A stretch of 25,193 bases of DNA from Acetobacteraceae bacterium (GCA_030039695.1 JASHVB010000920.1:1-25193); one strand, 5' to 3'; numbered from the stretch's first letter, positions 9,606 through 17,402 are shown. A program made the numbers and translations. Notes: generated by a model from the letters alone, not told the origin.

Positions 9606-11826
9606 GGAGGCGACCGGATTCCACGCGATTGGCGGCGAGCCTGACGAGTGTGGCGAGATGGTGAAACGTCGGTCGCCAGACGATACGAGCGACGATGCCT
9701 AAGCCCGTGTCGAACGAGATCGGACGCAGCCGTCGGCGCAGAAAATATGCCCACCTGTCACTGTCACCGAAGACCAACGCCACCGCGTCGCGAGCCGTCT
9801 GCTCGTCTGATGGATCGAAATGAACGCCGACCTTGACCTGGTTTCCGGCGGGATGAATTGACCGCAGATCGCACGGGATCCGTACCATCCTTCCCAGCGG
9901 TGGCGAATAGGCCGCGAGCACGACACGCTCTCCAAGTCTTGGCGCCGTGGCGGGATCGTCGAACACCAACTCCGCGCCGCCGGCCGCCATGTCGCCGATG
10001 TTGCAACGACCGATCGTCTCCCCTGTGTCGGTCGTCAGCAAGCCCTCCTGATAGGCCGCCATGCGCGGCGCCGAGCGTCTCTGTTGACTCTCGAGAAAAG
10101 CCCCTAGGGACCCAAAGATCGTAAGGAAATTCAATAGATTCCAGGCCATCACAAGTAGCGTGAGGCTGCGCGTACCCGGCGATGCCGCGAGCCGGTAGAG
10201 GCCGCCCAGGAAGGCCAGGAACAGAATGAAGCAGCCGATGTAGAACGGTCGGGCGAGAGGAGAGATGAACTCCTTCTCGAGAGTACTCCCTTTCGGCGTC
10301 ACAACGAACGAAGGCTTGTGCGGATTGAAGAAGACCTTAACGATGGCCTGTAACAGGAAGACACTCTGCACGACCTCGTAGATTTCCGAGATGAGCGGCC
10401 AGCGAGTCCGTCCATAGAGGATGTCCGATACCATGTAGTTCGCAATGAGATATGGCAGCGTGAATGCAACGATCTGCACAAGCAATGCGTTGTAGACATT
10501 AAGCCCGAAGATCAAATAGGCGACTGGTGCCGCGATGAAAGTCAGGCGGGCGAACGGAAATAGCCAGAACAGCATGCAGGCCATGTAGCCCAGCCGCTGG
10601 TGCCAGCTCAGGCCGCGGGCCAGGAAGGGGCGCTTCAGCAGAAGGATCTGGACCATCCCCTGAGCCCAGCGCATGCGCTGCACGATGAAATCGGACATGG
10701 TCTCCGGCGCCAGGCCGGAGACCATCGGCTGTTCGACGTAGACGGACTTGTAGCCTTTGCGATGCAGAACCAGTGTCGTCTCGCAATCTTCGGTGATCGT
10801 GTCACCTTCAATACCGCCGACTTCATCGAGATGGCGTCGTCTCAGCAGGGCAGCCGAACCGCAGAAGTAGGCACAGTCCCAGAAGTCGAGCCCCTTTTGC
10901 ATTGTGTGGTAGAACATATCGTTTTCGGCAGGCATGCGTCGGAATGAATGCAGAAGGTTCCGGTCGATCGGGTCGGGATCTATGATGAAATGCGGTGTCT
11001 GCACCAAAAAGACCTTCGGATCGAGTGCCATCCAAGGCACGGTGCGGTCGAGAAAGTCCATCGTGGGAACGTGATCGGCGTCGAAGATCGCGACCAGATC
11101 GCCGTCGGTTTCTTGCAATGCGTGGTTGATGTTCCCGGCCTTGGCGTGCTCGTTTCGAGGGCGCGTGTGGTAATGGACGCCGATACGCGCGCAAAGCGAT
11201 TGCAGGTCGTGTCGGCGTTGCAAAGCGGCCGCTGCCTTTGCTGTGTCATGATCACCGATTTTCTGGTCTGTCCCGCCGTCGTCGAGCAGATGCACGCGCA
11301 ATAAGTCTGCGGGATAGCGCATGATGACAGCTGCTCGCAGCGTGACTTCAAGTAGGCTCGCCTCCTCATTGTAGGAGGGGATCATGACATCAACGCTCGG
11401 CAGTGCGGTGCCTGCAGGCAGGTCAGCGACCGTGATGCGCCGGCGGTCGAGCGACGACACGTTGACCATTGCTCCCAACAGCCCGAGGGTGACCGAATAG
11501 ATTTCGGCGGCGAACAGCATCACCGCCGCAATCACACTGATCCAGTCGTCTGAACCGAGGGTGTATATGGCGCGCCATGCCAAGTAGCGCAGCGTGATGA
11601 GCAGGGCGACGATAATGATCATCAGCCGCGGCAACTGACCGGGCACTTCGGCGGTATTCAACGAACGGCAGTACCACATCACCATCAGGCAGAACGCGGC
11701 CACCACAAGCTGCGCCGCCGAATCCATCGGGATCACAGCCAACAGCATCAGGCCGAGCAGCGACGTTACGAGAACAACCGCCGGCGCGCTCGAAACGGCG
11801 AACGCTCGGATGCTGGCAGGGCGCAT
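9592..11826 (-). CDS. bcsA: Cellulose synthase catalytic subunit BcsA with PilZ domain
   Basis: BcsA polymerises UDP-glucose to cellulose in the inner membrane and is switched on by cyclic di-GMP. The 744-residue product has the GT2 motifs: DD at 182-183, DAD at 249-251, TED at 345-347 and QRMRW at 383-387. The gating loop FVVTPKG is at 507-513, with transmembrane helices on both sides of the catalytic domain. The C-terminal PilZ domain has its arginines in RSAPR (584-588). The second c-di-GMP motif, normally [D/N]xSxxG, reads DMAAGG (612-617), with alanine in place of serine. The gene starts 4 bp after the upstream small membrane protein and overlaps bcsB by 14 bp. Catalytic residues are intact, so it should be active; the altered PilZ motif may change the response to c-di-GMP. 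Confidence 0.97.
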   Translation of the reverse strand: MRPASIRAFAVSSAPAVVLVTSLLGLMLLAVIPMDSAAQLVVAAFCLMVMWYCRSLNTAEVPGQLPRLMIIIVALLITLRYLAWRAIYTLGSDDWISVIAAVMLFAAEIYSVTLGLLGAMVNVSSLDRRRITVADLPAGTALPSVDVMIPSYNEEASLLEVTLRAAVIMRYPADLLRVHLLDDGGTDQKIGDHDTAKAAAALQRRHDLQSLCARIGVHYHTRPRNEHAKAGNINHALQETDGDLVAIFDADHVPTMDFLDRTVPWMALDPKVFLVQTPHFIIDPDPIDRNLLHSFRRMPAENDMFYHTMQKGLDFWDCAYFCGSAALLRRRHLDEVGGIEGDTITEDCETTLVLHRKGYKSVYVEQPMVSGLAPETMSDFIVQRMRWAQGMVQILLLKRPFLARGLSWHQRLGYMACMLFWLFPFARLTFIAAPVAYLIFGLNVYNALLVQIVAFTLPYLIANYMVSDILYGRTRWPLISEIYEVVQSVFLLQAIVKVFFNPHKPSFVVTPKGSTLEKEFISPLARPFYIGCFILFLAFLGGLYRLAASPGTRSLTLLVMAWNLLNFLTIFGSLGAFLESQQRRSAPRMAAYQEGLLTTDTGETIGRCNIGDMAAGGAELVFDDPATAPRLGERVVLAAYSPPLGRMVRIPCDLRSIHPAGNQVKVGVHFDPSDEQTARDAVALVFGDSDRWAYFLRRRLRPISFDTGLGIVARIVWRPTFHHLATLVRLAANRVESGRLHGKT

Positions 11827-11830
11827 CGGA

Positions 11831-12355
11831 TCAACTACCTTCCGCTACCGAAGGTGGTGATATGCCCGCCATCGCGGCCGTCGCCGGATCGAAAACTAGA
11901 ATGGCATGTGGGTTATCGGTCAGTACGCGCCCGCGGTCATCGAGGTGCATGCCAGCATTATGCACGAGCTGTTCGATATGATTTCTCTTCCGACGTAGCC
12001 GCCTGCTTGCAGACGAGGCGACGAACCATGCCACGATGCATAGCGGCAGGCCACATAGAGATATGATCACGAGTGCGGTCTGACCATAAGGTGAATGCCG
12101 TGGGAGAAATGCGAGCAATGCCAGGAATACGAGGGCACCACCAAAGGAGATGGCCCTGATCGGCCGAACCACCGAGAGAACGTGCAATGTCCAACGGAAC
12201 TCTGCGGAGGATGCAGCAAGCCACGCTGGTGGCACTTCGGCAACGACAGACGTGTCCGGCGGGGAGTTTTGCCACGGCCTCAACTTCGTGCTGCTTTGAT
12301 GGGCCAGGTCGTCATGCGCCATCGGTCGACACTCGATCGTAGTCGCTTGCAGCAT
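11831..12355 (-). CDS. Unrecognised two-helix membrane protein, first gene of the bcs operon
   Basis: I do not recognise this 174-residue protein. It has a polar N-terminus (about 1-60), two predicted transmembrane helices (about 66-84 and 93-113), a basic juxtamembrane segment SRRLRRKRNHIEQL, and a short C-terminal part containing DDRGRVLTDNPHAILVFD. Its stop is 4 bp before the bcsA start, so it is almost certainly cotranscribed and coupled with the synthase. It does not look like BcsQ, BcsD, BcsN or CcpA. Neither the ATG at 12355 nor the one at 12322 has a strong ribosome site, so the N-terminus is uncertain. An accessory or assembly role with BcsA is inferred from position only. Confidence 0.75.
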   Translation of the reverse strand: MLQATTIECRPMAHDDLAHQSSTKLRPWQNSPPDTSVVAEVPPAWLAASSAEFRWTLHVLSVVRPIRAISFGGALVFLALLAFLPRHSPYGQTALVIISLCGLPLCIVAWFVASSASRRLRRKRNHIEQLVHNAGMHLDDRGRVLTDNPHAILVFDPATAAMAGISPPSVAEGS

Positions 12356-12496
12356 TCAAAGTGTTCTCGGCGTTACCACTGCACCGTGCGCCACCTCGAC
12401 GCGCGCCGTTCTGTGATTGCGCGACAGTTCGATCGCCGCCGCGCTTGGAGAATGCGGCACGGGTCGAGCGTGCAATCCGGTGCACGTATCGACTTA

Positions 12497-12518
12497 CGGC
12501 AGTTGCGCGCAACTGCCG
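12497..12518. promoter_or_regulatory. Perfect 22-bp palindrome upstream of the bcs operon
   Basis: The arm CGGCAGTTGCG (12497-12507) is followed directly by its exact reverse complement (12508-12518), with no spacer. It lies about 140 nt upstream of the first bcs-operon gene. A perfect dyad of this size in a promoter region is typical of a dimeric regulator site. The regulator is unknown. Confidence 0.55.
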
Positions 12519-12753
12519 CTGCCTACTTCTATTGGCCAAGCTGGATCCGACACAGAGCCGCGCCGACACCACCTTGACAGTGCTGAGCCGGAGGTGGGGC
12601 ACAGTGGCAACCCTTGCGGCGACACACTACGTCTCGAGACAAGTTGTGACTGGTTCCGTCACGCGGAATGGTGACGCGTGGTCCTTACAGTGTCAAGTTG
12701 ACCGGTCAGAGCCAATGGCACGTGAGACGTCCACCGCTTTCGTGACTTAATCG

Positions 12754-12770
12754 TTATCAAATTGTGATAA
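12754..12770. promoter_or_regulatory. AT-rich 17-bp palindrome
   Basis: TTATCA (12754-12759) and TGATAA (12765-12770) flank a 5-nt AATTG spacer, an AT-rich island in GC-rich DNA. It does not fit the FNR/FixK consensus TTGAT-N4-ATCAA. It lies about 290 bp before ppa and 400 bp before the bcs operon and could serve either. Confidence 0.4.
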
Positions 12771-13063
12771 ACGCGTTGCTCTGGGGGCCGCGATGCCGCG
12801 GAGAGACCTTGCACCGAACGAGGCTTGGTGGCTTCGGCCATTCAGTACGGCCCCTCCCGAAACTCGGTGGGGATCTCCTTTGAACCGGCGGAGATCAGAT
12901 GCAAGTTCATGCTTTGGTTGTTCAAATTTCCGATATTACGCATTCAGAGGCTTTACGTGTGCCGTGCGGCCACGGGACGGTTCAGCGGCGTCGGCCAAAG
13001 CGGTGTTAGGATTTCGGATTCGGGCTGCGGCAGATCCGGCGCCGCTGTGTCAGGGGAACATTC

Positions 13064-13591
13064 ATGTATATAGATGCTATACCGATCGGGCAGAACCCGC
13101 CAGAGGACGTCAACGTCATCATTGAGGTACCGATCGGCGGCGAGCCGATCAAGTACGAGATGGACAAGGCGGCGGGCACTCTGGTCGTCGATCGCTTTCT
13201 GCACACGCCGATGCGCTATCCCGGAAATTACGGCTTTGTGCCGCACACCCTCTCAAGCGACGGTGATCCAATCGACGTGCTAGTCGCCAACACGCGGCCA
13301 CTCCTTCCTGGCGCCTACCTCAACACGCGTCCGGTCGGGGTGCTGAAGATGGAGGATGAACACGGCATCGACGAGAAGATTATCGCTGTGCCCGTCACTC
13401 GAATCACAAAGCGCTACGTACATGTCGAACAGTATACCGACCTGCCGAAGATCACGCTCGAACAGATCCAGCACTTCTTCGAGCACTACAAGGACCTCGA
13501 GCCCGGGAAGTGGGTGAAGGTGGTCGGCTGGGGCGATCGCGACGAAGCGCGGCTCATGATCCTTCAGGCGATCGAGCGAGCGCGGAAATAG
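13064..13591 (+). CDS. ppa: Inorganic pyrophosphatase (family I)
   Basis: The 175-residue product hydrolyses pyrophosphate to phosphate in the cytoplasm and has the length of bacterial family I enzymes. The metal-binding signature DGDPIDVLV is intact at about residues 66-74, with [12 protein letters not shown] just before it, and KWVKVVGW near the C-terminus. The ATG at 13064 follows AGGGGA by 8 nt. It is a single gene, divergent from the bcs operon. Pyrophosphate removal helps drive UDP-glucose synthesis, a functional match with the neighbouring cellulose genes, but ppa is a general housekeeping gene. Confidence 0.97.
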   Translation: MYIDAIPIGQNPPEDVNVIIEVPIGGEPIKYEMDKAAGTLVVDRFLHTPMRYPGNYGFVPHTLSSDGDPIDVLVANTRPLLPGAYLNTRPVGVLKMEDEHGIDEKIIAVPVTRITKRYVHVEQYTDLPKITLEQIQHFFEHYKDLEPGKWVKVVGWGDRDEARLMILQAIERARK

Positions 13592-13788
13592 CTAGGCGAA
13601 TCGCCAAGACGCAAAATCGGTAAGGTCGGAGCAGGACTCTAACGGGCGGACTTACGGGGTGCGAGAAAGCTATGATTGCGCTGCGCTGCTGGGGGGCGAT
13701 GCCGGCGATAGTCTTGCGATGCTTGATCACCTCGCCAGAAGCTGGGAAGCCGTGTGATCTTGCAGGGAAATTGGGAGCCTCGGCGCCA

Positions 13789-14343
13789 ATGAGACGTATC
13801 GTCCTTGTCGCCTCACTTGGCCTGTTGCTACCGTGCTTATCGCGCGCGCAACCCAACCAGCTCGGCCCTCAAGGCGGGCAATGACCCCAAGCCGCCGGAC
13901 CAGCGGCGTCGGCAAACCGTCGAGCCCCGCCGACAAACCGGCCTGGCCCGAACGGGCCATCGGGTCGGCCCCAGACCGCACAGAGACGCCCCCCTGTCGA
14001 GAGGCCTCCGGCGGCGCGACGGCCGCAGGCGCACGGTCCACGGAGGGTTGCCGCGCCGCTGCCGCCAGGCGGCAACCAGTTCTGGCATCGCGGCAGATAT
14101 CACGCCGGTATCCGTGGCCCAGCCTTCCGCTACCCGCCCGGCTGGGGATACCGCCACTGGACCATCGGTGGCCGACTTCCAGCGCTGTTCCTGGCATCAG
14201 CCTTCTTCTATTCCGGTTGGGCGGCGATCGGCCCGCAAGTCCCACCGCCCGGGTACGCCTGGGTGCGGTGTGGTCCAGACCTGCTGGAGGTCAACCTCAG
14301 CACCGGTCAGATCGAGGACGTGATATACGGCGTGTTCTATTAG
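13789..14343 (+). pseudogene. RcnB-family periplasmic protein interrupted by an in-frame TGA
   Basis: From ATG 13789 the frame gives a clear signal peptide (RIVLVASLGLLLPCLSRA) and the start QPNQLGPQGGQ, then TGA at 13882-13884 (codon 32). The same frame continues without another stop to TAG 14341-14343. That second part is a Pro/Arg-rich linker ending in the RcnB-family block: PPGWGYRHWTIGGRLP, then PPPGYAWVRCGPDLLEVNL and DVIYGVFY. The two halves together (about 184 codons) have the order and length of a normal RcnB-like protein, small periplasmic proteins named after the nickel/cobalt homeostasis factor of E. coli. No good in-frame start follows the TGA. It is therefore a nonsense mutant, a readthrough gene, or contains a sequence error. 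The ribosome site is weak (GGGAG, about 12 nt upstream). Confidence 0.8.
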
Positions 14344-14988
14344 CGCTGAACATCCCGGCCGGTGAAGAACATCGCCGCGGCTGCGCTCCGGGAGCGCAGG
14401 ATCGAAGGGTTACCGCTGTCTTCGCTAAGATCTGCTCGGCCCCTTTGCCAGCTGCCTCATTTGCCTGGGCAGCGGTCCAACCCGTCGTGGTCGGACCCGG
14501 TCCGCTCAAGTCACCCACCCGGGGTGCCGCGGCGCCGCTCAGGTCATGGCGTGCGCGAGCTCGGTCTGCAGCGAGACGCTGTCGCTGCCGGCCCCCATGG
14601 CTAGGGCATGGCTGGCGCACCACGCCGCCCCCGTCGGCGTGGCCTGGGTGCCGGCGTTGTTGCCCGACACGCGTACAAGGACAGAGTCCCGGGTCGTCGA
14701 TTGGTTGCCGTTCCAGGTGGCCGCAGCCACCCGCGATCGATCGTCCCGGGTCTCCTGGTTCTCGATTATTTGCCGCGGGACGGCTGATCTGTTCACAAGA
14801 AACGCCCCGTGCGCCCTTGTGATATTAGGGCCGATACCATGTGCGGGTTTTTCAACTCCACGGAACAACATCTTCGCGATTGCGCTTCTCACATTCCACT
14901 CTGAAGCGATAGCCGATCCTGAAGCTGCTGGGGTCGCGGAAGGCGACATGCCAACGGGGTTGGCCGCGACGATAGGCAGCCCATTCAA
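14297..14988 (-). pseudogene. Unrecognised reading frame, possibly frameshifted
   Basis: A minus-strand frame from a TTG at 14988 to TGA at 14539-14541 (149 residues) has coding-like codon use in its C-terminal half. A second minus-strand frame continues in the same style from about 14550 to 14297, with GPTTTGWTAAQANEAAGKGA and KTAVTLRSCAPGAQ. One frameshift near 14545 would join them. I recognise neither part and see no good ribosome site. A plus-strand frame covers the same interval without better support. This may be a decayed gene or chance open sequence. Confidence 0.25.
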
Positions 14989-15069
14989 CTCACGTGCCTT
15001 AGGCCATACCGCACCGGTGTGATGCCGTTCAATGCGATAATCGTCGCGATTGCGTTATCCCACAAGCAT

Positions 15070-15315
15070 CTAGCCCGGGCGTGGATGGCTTCGTTCGAGT
15101 GCCTCGCGGATCCTCACGAGCTCGGTGCGTATTTCAATGACGAGTGCCAGAAAGCCACAAATTATCGCTGCTGCGATCAAGCCTAGAATTCCCCCTACAA
15201 CAAACCCAACAACCGCGTGCATAAATGCAGTGCCAACAACTGCCCCACCTATGACGACGATTATTGCAAGTAGCCCATTCAGGAACCCCACAGTCCCAGA
15301 CAAGAGTCTATTCAT
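15070..15315 (-). CDS. Small two-helix inner-membrane protein
   Basis: This 81-residue protein is supported by a strong ribosome site (AGGAGG, 7-8 nt before ATG 15315). It has two glycine-rich hydrophobic helices (about 12-31 and 34-60) and a short charged cytoplasmic-type tail with the helix EIRTELVRIREALERS. I do not recognise a named family. It stands alone in a gene-poor stretch. Function unknown; the reading frame itself is fairly certain. Confidence 0.75.
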   Translation of the reverse strand: MNRLLSGTVGFLNGLLAIIVVIGGAVVGTAFMHAVVGFVVGGILGLIAAAIICGFLALVIEIRTELVRIREALERSHPRPG

Positions 15316-15732
15316 TCGTCGACCTCCTGCTTTTCAGCCTGCGGCCATCCCCTGACGCTGTTGCGAGAAATTCGAGCGAGCAATGCATCCTGCGTTGCGG
15401 CGGGCGCGCTCGCTGAAGATACGATCCGGGTGCGTCCAGGGCGAGCCCATCGCATCAGATCGCAAGGAATGTTCACAGCGCGCCTTATATTTCTGGATCA
15501 AATCCGACTGCAGATGGCCGCGCCAGGCTAGCGGATTTTGTGCGTCTCTAGTTAGCGCCGGTCGTGCGCAGCTGAGGAATCGAGTAATCGCGCCTAACCT
15601 TCGGGCGTTGGTGGGTCAGGTTGCCCGTAGCAGCGTGAAAACCCGAAGCGACGCAACTCGCGATGGGCCGTCGATCAGCACCAGGCCGTGCAACCAGGCG
15701 GACTGGGATGCCGGCAAGCGGTTACCTTCCGC
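15316..15732. other. Stretch without a supported gene
   Basis: The 417 bp upstream of the small membrane protein contain only a plus-strand open frame from about 15383, whose sequence is Arg/Ser-rich and unlike a folded protein and whose start lacks a ribosome site. I see no RNA gene or clear repeat here. Confidence 0.4.
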
Positions 15733-15945
15733 TTACGGCGTGGGAGAGTCTAATCGATTGGAGGAAGACCTTGTGGCGCGGTGCCTCATCATCGGTCCAG
15801 ACATTTGCAGTGGACCCATAGATGCGCGGGCCGCAACCCCGACAAACGCCACGATAACCGGGGTGGCCACCAGCCAGGGCGCTTTGACCGCAAACTTACG
15901 CCACGCTACGTGGGACAACGAGCCGCGCTTTCTGGCCCAACCCAC
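15733..15945 (-). CDS. Possible small single-helix membrane protein downstream of the Cys-repeat gene
   Basis: A frame of 70 codons begins at a GTG (15945-15943) just 5 nt after the stop of the Cys-repeat protein gene and ends at TAA 15733-15735. It contains one hydrophobic segment, APWLVATPVIVAFVGVAARA, preceded by basic residues and followed by a Met/Arg/Ser-rich tail. The close spacing suggests translational coupling, but there is no clear ribosome site and codon bias is weaker than in firm genes. I do not recognise it. It could be chance. Confidence 0.35.
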   Translation of the reverse strand: MGWARKRGSLSHVAWRKFAVKAPWLVATPVIVAFVGVAARASMGPLQMSGPMMRHRATRSSSNRLDSPTP

Positions 15946-15950
15946 CGCGA

Positions 15951-16205
15951 TCAAGCTGCGACGCAACGGTGGAGCCGTGGGTGCCAGGTAGACCCCGAAG
16001 GGCAGGTTGGTGCCGTAACACAGACATGGAGTCGCGGGTGCAAGGTTGATCCTGGGGGACAGGTTGGTTGCGCAACGCAGAAGTTGAGTTGCGGGTGCAA
16101 AGTATATCCCTGCGGGCATTCCGCCGCTTGTTGTGCACCGGCCGATGCAAGTGGAAACGAGATCATTGCCGCCAACGTCGCGGCCGCTAGGGTCTTCATG
16201 GCCAT
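15951..16205 (-). CDS. Secreted protein of three Cys-Pro repeats
   Basis: The 84-residue product begins MAMKTLAAATLAAMISFP and has a signal peptide ending near AGAQQA (about residue 25). The mature part is three tandem 19-residue units of the form CPxGxTxHPxLxxCVxxPT, with cysteines at 30/43, 49/62 and 68/81 (always C-x12-C). Each unit can close its own disulfide in the periplasm or outside. GAGAGGAAA lies upstream of ATG 16205; an ATG two codons later is also possible, and in-frame starts further upstream would break the signal peptide. I do not know a named function. Such repeats can bind metal, wall or matrix, but nothing here shows which. Confidence 0.75.
   Translation of the reverse strand: MAMKTLAAATLAAMISFPLASAGAQQAAECPQGYTLHPQLNFCVAQPTCPPGSTLHPRLHVCVTAPTCPSGSTWHPRLHRCVAA
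15954..16118 (-). repeat. Three tandem 57-bp coding repeats
   Basis: The DNA encoding residues 30-84 of the Cys-repeat protein repeats with a 57-bp period, with units starting at about 16118, 16061 and 16004 and reading leftward. Conserved codons encode CP, G-T, HP-L and CV; positions between them vary. Confidence 0.7.
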
Positions 16206-16572
16206 TGCTCGAGGTTTCCTCTCTGTTGATGGTCTAGCGCGGCGACGCTCACTGGGACGCCGCATCGTAGCAGCGAAGAAAATGGTGGCCGTGATGCAAG
16301 CGGGCGGTGGCATCACAGCCTGTCCCGCTCGTCGTTGCTGGCGGGCACGCCTTCGAGGGTCTGCGCGATGGTGACGGTGAAGCTTCGCATAACTCAGCCC
16401 TCCGCACCAGCTTGGTGCTTCCTATACCGAGCTATAACCCTCTAGCGTCACGAGCGTGCGACACGCACGTGACTGTCCTGGACCATTCCATCCGGTCCCC
16501 GGCCGCCCGCGCGCAGGGACAGCCCGCTTTTCCCCCAGTGTCAGACTCAAGATTTTGGTTGATGGTTGACAC
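16206..16572. other. Intergenic region between two divergent small genes
   Basis: The 367 bp between the Cys-repeat gene (leftward) and the next plus-strand gene show no supported coding frame. A near-perfect 27-bp palindrome at 16447-16473 is listed separately. The AT-rich run before 16573 is the likeliest place for the rightward promoter. Confidence 0.4.
16447..16473. promoter_or_regulatory. 27-bp near-perfect palindrome
   Basis: GTCACGAGCGTG (16447-16458) and CACGCACGTGAC (16462-16473) pair with one mismatch around a CGA spacer. It sits about 100 bp upstream of the plus-strand gene at 16573 and could be an operator or a hairpin. No T-run follows on either strand, so it is not a typical terminator. 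Confidence 0.45.
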
Positions 16573-16947
16573 ATGGAAGCGCAACGAATTCCCCGTCAGC
16601 CGCCGCGTCCACGCCAGAATTGGGTGCGTTGTCCGCAGGCGTTGCACGAAGCGGTCCGCGCCGGTCTGGTGTTCCTCAACCCTGATGGCTCGGTGGCACT
16701 CGCAGCGTCGGATTCGGTGTGGGGCCGGCGGCACGCGCTGAACCTGGCGATCTGGGGGCCCGAGCACGGCCGACGCGGCGCACCGGAGCTGCTCGACCCG
16801 GAGGAGGCGGCTCGGATCAGCGCGGAGCGCCCAGCGTGGTGCAAGCGAATTTTGGCCGAGCTTGTGGAGCTGCGGGAGTGGACCGACCGGGCGCCGAAGG
16901 AGATGCAGTTCCAGCAGCGACGAGCAGCTGCGCACGCGATGCCATAG
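16573..16947 (+). CDS. Unrecognised soluble protein, 124 residues
   Basis: The frame has the strong G/C third-position bias of real genes in this window throughout. It encodes a Pro/Arg-rich N-terminus followed by a compact part with NWVRCPQALHEAVRAGLVFL, NPDGSVALAASDSVWGRRHA and a helical C-terminus. There is no signal peptide or membrane segment. An in-frame TGA two codons upstream fixes the start at or after ATG 16573, but no clear ribosome site precedes it. I do not recognise the family. The next plus-strand gene, an acidic microprotein, begins 88 bp after its stop. Confidence 0.6.
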   Translation: MEAQRIPRQPPRPRQNWVRCPQALHEAVRAGLVFLNPDGSVALAASDSVWGRRHALNLAIWGPEHGRRGAPELLDPEEAARISAERPAWCKRILAELVELREWTDRAPKEMQFQQRRAAAHAMP

Positions 16948-17035
16948 AACGGTCATCGGTCTCCCACCTCCAAAGGCGCACCATGGGGTGGAGTGAGAGG
17001 GAGACACTAGCGATGGAAGCTGGAAAGGACCGCAA

Positions 17036-17164
17036 ATGATCGACCCACGCAAGCCACCCCATGACGATGACGAAGACACCGCCGAAGAACACGAAGCGGG
17101 CGACGAGAACGAGGGCGACGAGGGCGACGAGGACGACGAGGACGACGAGGACGACGAAGGCTAG
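17036..17164 (+). CDS. Highly acidic 42-residue microprotein
   Basis: ATG 17036 is preceded by GGAAAGGA about 8 nt upstream. The 42-residue product is almost purely charged: 25 residues are Asp or Glu, and the last 20 consist only of D, E, N and G, built on GAC/GAG repeats. No hydrophobic core or cysteine is present, so it should be disordered. Its ATG overlaps, as ATGA, the stop of an 18-codon frame at 16983-17039, which may be a leader peptide. Acidic tails of this kind can mimic nucleic acid or bind cations, but no function can be assigned. The alternative minus-strand reading gives a run of Val/Leu with no ribosome site seen. Confidence 0.5.
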   Translation: MIDPRKPPHDDDEDTAEEHEAGDENEGDEGDEDDEDDEDDEG

Positions 17165-17335
17165 GAAAACCGGACCGCGAATGAAAGGCACGCGCTGGCC
17201 CACTGAGCGCCGCGTGGCAACCGCCGGCCCGAAATAGCGTCGCCGCCTCATGCGGAGAAAACGGCGACCGACGCGGCCAGAGCTGGCGCAGCCCGGGTGA
17301 GCGGGGTGCAGGGATGTGACCGTTCGGGCCAGGGC

Positions 17336-17356
17336 AGCCGGTGTGATCACACGGCT
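17336..17356. promoter_or_regulatory. 21-bp near-palindrome upstream of a small gene
   Basis: The core GTGTGATCACAC (17341-17352) is a perfect 12-bp palindrome. The flanking AGCCG and GGCT extend it with one offset. It lies about 47 bp before the start at 17403 and is in a suitable place for an operator. Confidence 0.4.
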
Positions 17357-17402
17357 GGCGACCAGCGCCGCGACGCGCGCTGATCACTGAGGAGCACTAT
17401 TC

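Larger units (their letters stand above)
12356..13063. other. Regulatory region between the bcs operon and ppa
   Basis: This 708-bp stretch between divergent genes has no frame with both a ribosome site and a recognisable product. It holds the two palindromes listed separately and a weaker inverted repeat, CGTCAC/GTGACG, at 12657-12676. The promoters of the bcs operon (leftward) and ppa (rightward) should lie here. I see no match to either class of c-di-GMP riboswitch. Confidence 0.5.

Noticed and set aside
12356..13063. c-di-GMP riboswitch before the cellulose operon
   Set aside because: No conserved GEMM-type core could be recognised; only DNA palindromes are seen.
15954..16118. Tandem repeats as a CRISPR array
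   Set aside because: There are only three directly adjoining 57-bp units with no spacers, and they are in frame within a signal-peptide protein.
16817..17350. Minus-strand Val/Leu-rich frame as a membrane protein
   Set aside because: The hydrophobic run is just the complement of GAC/GAG repeats coding for the acidic microprotein; I saw no ribosome site, and it overlaps another coding frame.
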